From a virus: a stretch of DNA of 31,830 bases. The stretch covers positions 1 through 31,830 of the IMG/VR virus record IMGVR_UViG_3300030107_005800. The stretch is one strand, 5' to 3'. The position numbers and the translations under genes are program-made. Shown here one piece after another: positions 8,501 through 17,500 of this stretch. Below the pieces are notes generated by a model. It worked only from the letters and a program-made list of their open reading frames with translations. It did no database searches and was not told where the DNA came from. The first letter of the stretch is position 1; the number at the start of each line of letters is the position of its first letter.

Positions 8501-11500
8501 GCCTGTAGAGTCTCCTCATCAACATATGGATTATCTCCATATGTGGTAGTTGGATTATTGAATGGTCCTGATTTATGGTTAGCAGTAGCAACTCTAAAAC
8601 TAATGACTTCTTCACCATCCACATATCCTCTTACTGTTTCACCAACTTCAAATGTACCAGTAGATCCATAAGTTGCTAATGAAGTATCTGTTGCAATTTC
8701 TAATAATTTTGGAACGAAATCAACATCAGAATTTCCATCAAAGAATTGATAATATCTAGTACGTGGTTTTAAATCATCAGCAATAAATTGTGTATTTCTA
8801 GATCTCATCCAACCTTCTTCACCACTATTAATAATAACATCATTACTTCTAACTTGAGTCTCAGTATTTGTAGTGGTGGTGATATCCCCCCATACCCAAT
8901 TAAAGTTTACATTATCAGGCTCCCAAGTAGAATCTGCTTCACCTTCTTCCAATTCTCTTCTTACACCATCAATTATTTCTACTCGAATGTTCCTCTCTTG
9001 AGTTTGAACCAATTCATCCAATCTTACAGTTCTTATCCAACTATCACTTGCAGGAGATAGTGCAACAATTCCTGCATAAGCAATTACATGAAATTCATTA
9101 ACATTTCTAACACTTGTAGCATATGCTTGCTCTAACCAGTCAACTTCATCATATTTCAAAGTTACTATATTCCCAGTTTTTTGAACTCTTGGATCTAATA
9201 ACTCATAATTCACACCAAAATCAAGTTCAGAATCAACAGTATTAGTTGCAGGTAAAAGTTGACTTTGAAGAGTATTCGAAGCAACTATAGGTCTCATTTC
9301 TCTACTTCTGGTATCAATATCAATAGAAGAGTAATTATAATCAACAGAACTATTATCTATAAAACTATCAACAAAAAATCCACTCTTAAATCTATCCCTA
9401 CCATTTACATCTCTAATACTTAATGCTTCGGTACTCACTTCAAGAAGTGAAAGAGTAGTCATATCTTCTAAATTTTCAATACGATCTTCTAAAAGACCAA
9501 TATCTCTCATAGTATATCTTCTATTATCTGTTAATCGTATTTGAGCATTTTTAGGATTATACAAATATGGAGGTAACTTGATAGTAGCCAACTCCATAGA
9601 TTCATTAATATTTTGAGGGGGTTGTGGATTTCTAGCAGATTGACCTTTTTGAACAGATAAAACTCCATATTCATTTAAATAAATTTTATCAATCCTTCCC
9701 AAATAAAACTCATATCCTAAAAGTGTACTACCATTAGGTGATAATAAAAACTTGGGAAGAGTATTAAAAGTATTTGTTCTGGATGTAAAATCAAAAGGAG
9801 ATTTTGCAGTACCACTAAAAGCAGTTACTCTAGGTCTAAAGTCTAGTGTATCTGTTGCTCTTATTTTAGAATCACCTAAAAGAGGTATATCCTGACTATA
9901 TCTTTCTTTACCATAACTTAAAACAGTAAATACATCTCCAGAATCATTAGAAGGAACCGTATAATTATCATAAACAATTAAAAGTCTCTTAGAAGGTATA
10001 GAAGCACTTCTTTTTCTAACTATACGTGAATAATCATAATATTGATTTCTTTGACCTTTATCTAAAGTATAAGATTTTGTAATATTACGATACTGTGCAT
10101 CTGTATCTGATTCATTAATACCTTCAATAGTTGTTGTAATATTAGATTCTTCAAAAACTACTGTTTCAAAATTACTGAATACCTTATCATTCAAATAAAC
10201 AATTCCTAATTTATTAGTTCCACCTGAAGATGGATCAGAATTATTATTAGTAACTACTCTTGCTATTGCATTTGAAGATTGACCTACAATATTTTCACCA
10301 ATAATTGCATTGGTAGCAACAGTAGCAATAGGATTAAAAGAAATTACATCGAAAGTGGGTTGTGAATTATCTAAAGATTCATATATTGCTAAAACCCTTA
10401 CCACATCAGGTACATTCAAGGATATTTCTTCATCTTGAACTCTCAAACCATAAGCAACAGTATTAGCAGTTAATCCATCATTAAGTGTATTATTTTCATT
10501 AGATCCAGATTGTCTAAGTCTTGATAATGTTACATTAAGTATTTTACTCCTTTCGTAATTTTTTATTTTACTCTGAATTCCATTCTTCTTAGCTGTAACG
10601 GTAACAACCGATTTATTATCATCAGTTAATCCTGTAAATGATGCCTCTTGACCTTCTCCAACTAAAGTAAAACTATCTGAGGTAACCGTACCAATTCCAT
10701 CATTAGAACCATCACCATAGAATATAGAATATCTACTAACACCATATGACTCAAAGAAAGCTGTTGAAATTGCTACTCCTCCACCATCAGAAACATTATT
10801 TACACTAACAGTAGCAGCAGCACCACTAACAATTTGATTGGTTAATTGTGCAGAAACAATAAGGTTTGATGATGATAAATCAACGGATGCAATATTTGGT
10901 TGAGGTAATACTTCATATAATGGACTATTATTACCACGTGACCATACACTTCCAACTGCTACCCTAAAATTAGTATATGCACTTGCATTGTTTTGTAAAG
11001 ATCCATCATACACATCAACAACACTTTGCCCTAAAGCCTCAACCGTTAATGATAATAAATTAGCTGCAACAAATGTTACTCTATTGTAAACAACATTAGT
11101 GGCATTATCAGAATATGCTATTATATCTCCAACTTTAATTCCATTAAAAGGACCTTGTGGACTAGTTATATCAGCAGCTGAGGAACCAGTTGCAATATCT
11201 ATAATTCCTGGTACAATTTTTAAAGATAATGATACATCTGCAACAAAATCTTGCCAATAAGATGAACTATCTTTTGTTTGTTTTACTGCTTTAATATCTT
11301 CGTCACCATACGTAGTTACTTCAACAATACTTCTAGAATAATTGATTCCATTAATACTAATCTGTTCTCCTACAATAAATCTTCCAGAAACTTGACTCAA
11401 CATAACAGTGGCTCCACTACCAGCTGCATTGGCATATCCTATGGCACCACTGTTCAATCCTCTTATTACACCACTTTGAGGTAAATCAGCTGTAGTAACA

Positions 11501-12918
11501 TTATCATTAAGTACTAATTTTGTATATAATTGAACATCATAAACATAAGCATTCCATTGACTATTAACTCCACTATAAGAAGAATCTTTAGGATTTAATG
11601 AATATAATCTTGCTTGACCTATAAGAGTGGCACCTCCTTTAATTTGATTTACACTACTACTAAGTTGATCGTAGAAATTAATAATTTTTCTATACTGAGG
11701 TTGACCCACTAAATTATTCAATACTATACGATCACCCATTTGGTAATCAACATTAGCAGTTTCTACTTTTTCAATATCTCGTGGTTTATCAGTATCTAAA
11801 ATTGTTAAAGAATCAGTGGTTACATCATAACCTTTAACATAGGCTTCTCCTCCAGAAACCTTTACACACATTAAATCATCTGAAGGAATATTACCCTGAT
11901 CAGTTCTTTCTCCACTAAAGAATATACCACCATTTCCTAATCTATTATTTAAAGAATTATCAAGAGCTATACTAAAAGGTTGTAAAGCATAATTTCCCGA
12001 TTCTTCATATGTTCTTTCAGCAATCCAATCTTTAATTATATTATAATCAGTTTTAGTTACTATTTTTCTAATATTTCCATCATCAACTCTTAATATCTCA
12101 AAGAAATCTGGATCGGTAGTATCATCTAATAATCTTTTAGTAAGAGTTAATGTAATTTTTAATCTATCAGCACCAGGAGCAGCATAATTAGTAAATCCTT
12201 GTGCATTATCATAAAGTGAAGGATCATCCTTTGCACTAATTATTTCTTCATCAACTTTTAATCCAACTTGATATGAAGGGTTATTTGTATAATAATCTAA
12301 AATTATTCTTTGACTTTGAACATTTACAAATGTTCCTCTAATAAAATAAACACCTTCCGCTACAGATGCTGCAGACCCAACCGAAGTTGCATTAGAAGAT
12401 ATTAATGTAGCTACTGCACTACCCGAATTAATAGTGGTATTTCCATATGTAATATTTTCTTGAGCTAATAATACTTCTCCATCAAGGAAAGTGTATAAAT
12501 TAGGATCAGTAGATCCACTATTCAAATATTTTACATATAGGGTTACATCTTCTACATTATTACCATCAGGATATGCTACCATATCTACTGATGCAGTAAC
12601 ACCAGAAGATTGACCCTTTAAAATTTTTCCTACAAGTTTATCTGTATAGATGGAAATATCAATACCAAATTGAGTAGCATTAAGTTTTACGGAATTGAAA
12701 TTATTATCAAAAGTAGGAGCTCCAGGAATTACAATAGAGCCTTCTTTAAATACATGGGTTCCAAAAGTTTGTACTTGATTTTGAAGAATAGATTGTAAAT
12801 TAGTTAGTTCTCTTGCTTGAACTGGTAATCCTGGTTTGAATAAAACCCTATAAAAATTATTCCTGGGGTCAAAGTCATCATAATAAGGACTTATATTTAA
12901 ATCTTGTGCTTGTGCCAT
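5533..12918 (-). CDS. Giant virion structural protein, DUF4815-type N-terminus
   Basis: The 2461-residue protein is probably part of the baseplate periphery. The N-terminus (SPYYDDFDPRNNFYRVLF, KPGLPVQARELTNLQSIL, FGTHVFKEGSIVIPG) is the DUF4815 signature of cyanophage virion proteins. That core seems to resume around residues 960-1180 (RLLIVYDNYTVPS, TDTLDFRPRVT), with a short coiled coil near 1135-1165 (LEDRIENLEDMTTLSLLE). A separate beta domain spans about 1610-1745 (DPLAQSFTVGG, VFVTSVDLFFQSRD, IYLPPGREYAVVLLAP, YQVWVAVM). Residues about 1880-1960 hold GxGY repeats, 2080-2130 an RG...H module (IRIGDEIIGYE...ITRG), and about 2250-2461 a jelly-roll-like C-terminal domain (VSRTVSLDKPADSLKVLFSA). 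It lies between gp8 and the fibre genes, where T4 has 9-12, so it may replace some of them. No enzymatic site is seen. Confidence 0.85.
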   Translation of the reverse strand: MAQAQDLNISPYYDDFDPRNNFYRVLFKPGLPVQARELTNLQSILQNQVQTFGTHVFKEGSIVIPGAPTFDNNFNSVKLNATQFGIDISIYTDKLVGKILKGQSSGVTASVDMVAYPDGNNVEDVTLYVKYLNSGSTDPNLYTFLDGEVLLAQENITYGNTTINSGSAVATLISSNATSVGSAASVAEGVYFIRGTFVNVQSQRIILDYYTNNPSYQVGLKVDEEIISAKDDPSLYDNAQGFTNYAAPGADRLKITLTLTKRLLDDTTDPDFFEILRVDDGNIRKIVTKTDYNIIKDWIAERTYEESGNYALQPFSIALDNSLNNRLGNGGIFFSGERTDQGNIPSDDLMCVKVSGGEAYVKGYDVTTDSLTILDTDKPRDIEKVETANVDYQMGDRIVLNNLVGQPQYRKIINFYDQLSSSVNQIKGGATLIGQARLYSLNPKDSSYSGVNSQWNAYVYDVQLYTKLVLNDNVTTADLPQSGVIRGLNSGAIGYANAAGSGATVMLSQVSGRFIVGEQISINGINYSRSIVEVTTYGDEDIKAVKQTKDSSSYWQDFVADVSLSLKIVPGIIDIATGSSAADITSPQGPFNGIKVGDIIAYSDNATNVVYNRVTFVAANLLSLTVEALGQSVVDVYDGSLQNNASAYTNFRVAVGSVWSRGNNSPLYEVLPQPNIASVDLSSSNLIVSAQLTNQIVSGAAATVSVNNVSDGGGVAISTAFFESYGVSRYSIFYGDGSNDGIGTVTSDSFTLVGEGQEASFTGLTDDNKSVVTVTAKKNGIQSKIKNYERSKILNVTLSRLRQSGSNENNTLNDGLTANTVAYGLRVQDEEISLNVPDVVRVLAIYESLDNSQPTFDVISFNPIATVATNAIIGENIVGQSSNAIARVVTNNNSDPSSGGTNKLGIVYLNDKVFSNFETVVFEESNITTTIEGINESDTDAQYRNITKSYTLDKGQRNQYYDYSRIVRKRSASIPSKRLLIVYDNYTVPSNDSGDVFTVLSYGKERYSQDIPLLGDSKIRATDTLDFRPRVTAFSGTAKSPFDFTSRTNTFNTLPKFLLSPNGSTLLGYEFYLGRIDKIYLNEYGVLSVQKGQSARNPQPPQNINESMELATIKLPPYLYNPKNAQIRLTDNRRYTMRDIGLLEDRIENLEDMTTLSLLEVSTEALSIRDVNGRDRFKSGFFVDSFIDNSSVDYNYSSIDIDTRSREMRPIVASNTLQSQLLPATNTVDSELDFGVNYELLDPRVQKTGNIVTLKYDEVDWLEQAYATSVRNVNEFHVIAYAGIVALSPASDSWIRTVRLDELVQTQERNIRVEIIDGVRRELEEGEADSTWEPDNVNFNWVWGDITTTTNTETQVRSNDVIINSGEEGWMRSRNTQFIADDLKPRTRYYQFFDGNSDVDFVPKLLEIATDTSLATYGSTGTFEVGETVRGYVDGEEVISFRVATANHKSGPFNNPTTTYGDNPYVDEETLQADYTNSSPILNVDTLALASENQGLYSGYVTVGTRLVGESSNAIAYVKDLTLKTDSFGNVIGTFFLRDPWQDPAPAVRIETGNKIYRLSSSSVNKSPVKGGTIISAAQAQYESRGTFVTRQVQTTTIITTATTTIADRERLDPLAQSFTVGGNIEAPDPNVGLEDDQHGVFVTSVDLFFQSRDEDDNGVPGNSSVTVEIRTLELGIPTRRVVGTPVVVPSADILISDTADVATKVVFPQPIYLPPGREYAVVLLAPTSDKYQVWVAVMDEEAVNIATLPNVAAKKYTQQWALGSLFLSQNGSIWTPKQKEDLKFKLYKAKFTENSGTAFFANPTLSESNGYVSNLASNAITTLPKKGQIGITTLTTGNTGINTLTDTTRKIVGYTNNGANAYVIGGGGPVSGASTISAGGTSYNATTGVVKTFNIIGSGVNYELNNITVSDGVITGFQTSRVGTGYTGGDVVGIVTGDMEGNVGTGALITITDTGGLDTLYLSGIQGTGSAGGGGFIKNQNIRYYDDAGALKDLVGGLWEGLQVNAAPYDGNYIKVDQFEHGMNATNNKLELKNIKSNLNTTTLSSNLVATDSTISVGSTLSPDLNTFEGIAVGAANTGYIRIGDEIIGYESVGVGVLETITRGVDSTQSINHDVTTPVQKYELSNVSLRRINRQHTISPINIALDSYYVGFAATAGKNRSTDNNTDDIPALAFGGTEDVFCGGSNATATRNIQFDAIVPNYSVLTPAAVTGATASVRTVTGTSIDGNEVSFIDQGFQPVQLNTLNNFSTPRLVCSKVNETTYLTNMERNKSFTTAINLTTNNENVSPIIQTDISYTEFRSNRLNNPIINYADSNLVSSGTYDPNSAIYVSRTVSLDKPADSLKVLFSAFRSTSSDIRVLYNLIRAGSNQSNPTFELFPGYDNLTDSTGDGFGDRVIDPSQNNGRPDAFVPASIDGQFLEYQFSADNLGEFVGYSIKIILSGTNQASAPRIRDLRTIAVK

Positions 12919-12924
12919 GTTTCT

Positions 12925-14514
12925 TTAAAATTCCAGAATAATTTTAATGTCTTCTTTTTGTCGAATATTGCGAGTGATTTCTTCTCTATTGTCTATGTAA
13001 AGAATATCACCAGATGTTTTATTTATCTCAGGTTCGGCAACGCCTCCTGTAAAATAAACTCCTAGATCAATTTGTTTAGAACCAGAGGTAAGTGTTCTAC
13101 CAGTAAAGGCAGTGCTAACCGATGCATCAGTAGGAGTTCCACCTGTAAATTTAATGCTGTTAGAAGAGGATTGAAAAGATAAAACTTTTGATTCTGAACT
13201 AACTCCAACATAATCTGTTTGATTTCCAGTAGTGGAATTATAATATAAAGATCTATCTTGATAATATTTTAAAACAGTAGTTGTTTTATCATATGAAGCA
13301 ACATATCCCTTAGCCGTACCATCCGTTACTACTTGAGTTATTTTAGAACCTATAGTGGGTGTAGTAGACCAAGTATCAGTATTAGCAGAATCTAATTTAA
13401 TAGCTCCTAAAGAAGAATATTCACTAGAAGTAAAAGTTGACCCTATTGAAGTATATGATGATGGATTTTTTACAATACCTACTTGTGCAAATTTTGTATC
13501 ACTTGGAAAGTCTTTAGTTGAATCATCAAAACGTGCATATACCAATACTCTATCAGCACCTAATTCTTTATAGATATCATATCCATGACCTCTGGAGGGT
13601 GGAATAATAACAATCAAATCTGCATATGTAGCAGGGACTCCTGTATCGGGTTGAAGAGGGCCTAAATCCACCATTCCATAACTATATCCCGTTCCACCTG
13701 CAGTCACTATTGCTGAAGTAATAATACCATTAACAGTGGTAATAGAAACTTTACCTCCCGTACCATCACCCAATATATCACAAGAGAAAGTTCCTACTTT
13801 ATAACCATCTCCAGCATTTTTAACATATATGGTTTTAATTTGATTCAAATTAATAGTAGAATCACCTGCTTCTCTAACACTTTGAATTTGTGAATTAGTG
13901 GAGGTTTCCCAATCATTAGGAACTACAATATATTCGGTAGAATCAAATTTTACAATATCACTAGCAGATAAAGAATAAAGATATTTCCAAATATAACCAT
14001 CCCCACTTGTTCCTGCTGCTGAAGGTTCTAAATCAGTAAAAGTCGGTTCATCTTTAGATTTATTACCTGTTAAATTTGTGCCACTTGATCCATTATCAAT
14101 ACAAATATAAACATTAAAATCACTATTAACTACAAAATAATTAGCATCATATAATCTCGCAGTATCTGAAATAGGAGCTTTATTATTAATACTATAATCT
14201 TGTCTATACATATCATACGCAACATTACTTTGCCATTGCGTTTTAGGTACAACTCGTCTTATATTAGTACTATTAATTCTTTTTCCAAAAAGAGAAGTAC
14301 TTCCATATTGCCATTCATAACTAAAATTATCAATAGGATTGGGAGGACCTGAACTAGAAGTATTCCAATCTGATGTTCTCCCAAAACCTGGGTTAGGAGT
14401 TGTAGGATTACTTAAACCTAGAAATACATAATAAGAATTATTAGTATCCAGTACAGAACCTACAAAATTACCAGCGTTAGATATTCTAAATTGATCTGTG
14501 ACTACAGCAGACAT
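12925..14514 (-). CDS. gp8: Baseplate wedge subunit gp8, enlarged
   Basis: gp8 is a baseplate wedge protein that dimerises and binds gp7 and gp10 in T4. The match is clearest at GDGYIWKYLYSLS...TEYIVVPNDWE (residues about 170-203; T4 has GDGYVWEYLFEI...EYIVVPWPEE) and at the C-terminus ILYIDNREEITRNIRQKEDIKIILEF (T4: MIYMENR...INILFTF). It has 529 residues against 334 in T4. One insertion at about 228-290 carries two GxGY units (GDGYKVGTFSCDIL and GTGYSYGMVDLG) like those in gp14 and the giants. Later come the marine-type RGHGYDIYKELGADRVLVYARF and SDTKFAQVGIVKNP. It starts the second late unit, has a TATAAATA box just upstream, and is followed after 6 bases by the DUF4815 giant. Confidence 0.88.
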   Translation of the reverse strand: MSAVVTDQFRISNAGNFVGSVLDTNNSYYVFLGLSNPTTPNPGFGRTSDWNTSSSGPPNPIDNFSYEWQYGSTSLFGKRINSTNIRRVVPKTQWQSNVAYDMYRQDYSINNKAPISDTARLYDANYFVVNSDFNVYICIDNGSSGTNLTGNKSKDEPTFTDLEPSAAGTSGDGYIWKYLYSLSASDIVKFDSTEYIVVPNDWETSTNSQIQSVREAGDSTINLNQIKTIYVKNAGDGYKVGTFSCDILGDGTGGKVSITTVNGIITSAIVTAGGTGYSYGMVDLGPLQPDTGVPATYADLIVIIPPSRGHGYDIYKELGADRVLVYARFDDSTKDFPSDTKFAQVGIVKNPSSYTSIGSTFTSSEYSSLGAIKLDSANTDTWSTTPTIGSKITQVVTDGTAKGYVASYDKTTTVLKYYQDRSLYYNSTTGNQTDYVGVSSESKVLSFQSSSNSIKFTGGTPTDASVSTAFTGRTLTSGSKQIDLGVYFTGGVAEPEINKTSGDILYIDNREEITRNIRQKEDIKIILEF

Positions 14515-14531
14515 ATTAATTAGTTTTTAGG

Positions 14532-14539
14532 TATTTATA
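14532..14539 (-). promoter_or_regulatory. T4-type late promoter box TATAAATA
   Basis: A perfect TATAAATA on the minus strand sits in the 31-base gap between the gp7-like giant and gp8, 18 bases before the gp8 ATG. It is the only non-trivial spacer in this 24-kb stretch and it holds the late consensus. It is expected to drive gp8, the DUF4815 giant and the 67-codon gene late in infection. Confidence 0.78.
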
Positions 14540-14545
14540 AGAGTA

Positions 14546-17500
14546 TTATGAATAGAATTTATCCAAAGCCCCAGTATCTCTTAAACCAATACCTCTTCTT
14601 TGAATAGATGGGAACGTAGTTAATCCTGAATCAACAGTCAATCCAGTTACTGCAATCGCCACTGGATTATTTCTTGTAAGAGAACCAGATAATCTACCCC
14701 ATGAGAATCTACCAACTGCATCCATCGAACTTCCTGTGGAAGTAAGACCAACTATTTGAGGACTATCTATTACATTACATGTAATAACTCCTGCATTAGC
14801 ACCATCATCCCATGGTTCGAAAGATACATTATAGATATTATCTAAAAATGTAGTTCCAATACCAACTACTCTATCATTTGCATCATAAATTGAAGTTACA
14901 CCAGTTCCTATTTGTGTATTGGAAATGTAAATAGGATAATTAATATTTAAATCACTATATCCTGTGCTATTTTTATATAAATTAAATTTCAGTGCTAAAG
15001 ATGTGCCATTACCTGTAGTTGTTCCAATACCAGTAACAATTCCAGAGAAACCTTTAACAACTGTTATATTTTCAACTAACTCAGAATCAAATGGTGGGAA
15101 AGATGCTAAAACACTTGGAACAGCACTTTGAGTGTATCCCCAACCAACATTGGTAGTAGTAATTCCAGTTATTACACCATCAGTTAAAGTTGCTGATACA
15201 GCAGCTGTAGATCCTATTCCCACAGTTCCATCTGACTGTAAAAATGTACCAATACCAACAGTAGGAATACCAACAGAAATTGTAGCAGATGTATATCCAC
15301 TACCACCATCAACAATATTAATAGATGAGATAGTGCCCGTATCAGAAACAGTAGCAGTTAATGCTGCAGCAACTCTATTTGTATTTCCAACAACTCTTCC
15401 TTGAGCCGGAGTGGATCCTGTTATCTTATTTTCTTCATTAAATAAATCAACATTATCTACAAATATTTCATTATCTGTAAGTGATAATTTACCGATAATT
15501 TTTGCTGTTGGGAAAATTAATGGTTCTAAACTATCTCTTGATTTAGAAATAATTCTACCATTAATTACCTTATCAACTTTTTGTTTTGACCAATTTAATG
15601 ATTTTTGTTCACTAGTAATGCCAGGTCCACCATATAAATTACTTTCTATAGTATCAGACGTTCTAAGAGATTCTACTATTCTAGATTCTTGATTAAATCT
15701 AGCATTTAAAATTCTATCGAGTTGAACATCATCACCCACTTTTATAGAAGGGTAGATATTAGAGACTAATGAAGAATCTGATTCGGAAGATCCTCTATAG
15801 AAGAATATAGTAACATCATCCGCAGCATTTGGTGCTTCTGTAAATACAAAAGAACTTCCACCTTCAAATTTATAAGCAAACTCAGGTTCTTGTATAACCC
15901 CATTTATAATAATCAATAAACAATTTGATAAATTAACTTTTCTGAAACTAGTTGCATCAGAAACTTCAAAACTTAAAAGTTCTCCATCATATCTCAATTC
16001 AAATCTCTTACGTGAACCATTCTGTAAGTCTTTTATAGAGTCAATATAATCAAACTGACCAAATTGCCAAGCACCAAAAGTATCGGAATAAGTATCCAAT
16101 ACCGTCATCTGGAATTCGGATAATGGAGATGCTAAACCAGAAGCAGTTACTAATCCAACAGGAGCCAATACATCTCCTTTCTTAAATCCATAACCCTTTC
16201 TTGCAATCTCCCAATGAGTGACTCCAAAATAAGTAGAAGAAGAACCTACAGTAGAACCTGAACCAATTTCTACATTTAATAATAAACCAGTTCCTGTCTC
16301 AGTAGTTGCACCAATTCCTAATCTAGAAACTCCAGTAACTTCTAAGTCGCTATAAGATGCAGAAGGAATATTGAAATAAGGATTTACATAATCTGTTCCA
16401 CCAGCACCAATAGTGAATATTAAAGTACCTCCTATCCCGACTGTGGCAGTAACATTTGCACCAGATCCTTGATTAGCTCCTACATTTGCTGTTAAAGTAT
16501 CAGAGGTATATGCAGTAATAGCAGTCATAAGACCAGCAACTGGATCAGTTGCTCTAGGATAAGTATGCTCAGTTGCATAATCATCTTTTGAACATGTAAA
16601 GGTTAAAGATCCTGTTCTAATTCCCACTGTATCAGCAGTAGTAAGACCGTGATTAGGAATTGTTAATACTAAATTTCCACTAGAAGGTGTATAGGATGCA
16701 CTTTGAGCAGTAAATGCTGCACCCACCCAACTATTAGCATATAAGGTAGTAGATATAGCACCTACAAATTTATGAGTATAAGAAACATCCGTTACGGCAA
16801 TAGCAACACTAGATCCTCTATATCCAGAACCAAAAGTAGCATTACCATACCATGGCATAACAGAACCACCCTGAACATAAGTATGAGGAATTGAATTAAC
16901 ACCAACATTGGTTGTAAATTTATTAGTAGCTCCAGTACCAATAATATTAAATACCACCGTTGTAGATCCAATTCCCACACTAGGATTAGATGGGAAGAAA
17001 TAAGTAGTTATTCCAGAATATCCACTCTTAACCATAACAGCATCACTAATAACCTGTGAAACAAATGTATGAATTCCTGCTGTAGGATCAACTGCAGTTC
17101 CTACACCAATAGTAACTGTGCTATTGGTAGTTGCAGTAATAGGAGTAGATATTCCAGCAATAGGATCACTCACACGTGGATAATCATGATCAGTAGCATG
17201 ACCATCCTTAGCACAAGTAAATCTTAAAGAACTAGTTTTTATTTGAATGTTTTGACCAATATGAAGATAATGATCACCAATAGTTAATTGTAAATCTCCT
17301 GTAGAAGGATTATAATCTGCATCATAAACATTAAAGGTGCCACCACATGTAAATTCCAATCCTACCATTCTAACTTGATTAACAATTCCAGCTTCAAAAT
17401 TATGCTCTTCAGATGTAGTAACTTCCAACAATCCCGTTAAATTATTATATGTCGAAGTCGTAATAGAAAGAGCAGGCCCAGTGGTTGCTACACCTACTAT

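Noticed and set aside
5533-12918. Naming the 2461-residue protein gp10 or gp9
   Set aside because: Position is suggestive, but I see no sequence pattern specific to T4 gp9 or gp10; DUF4815-type virion protein is as far as the sequence supports.
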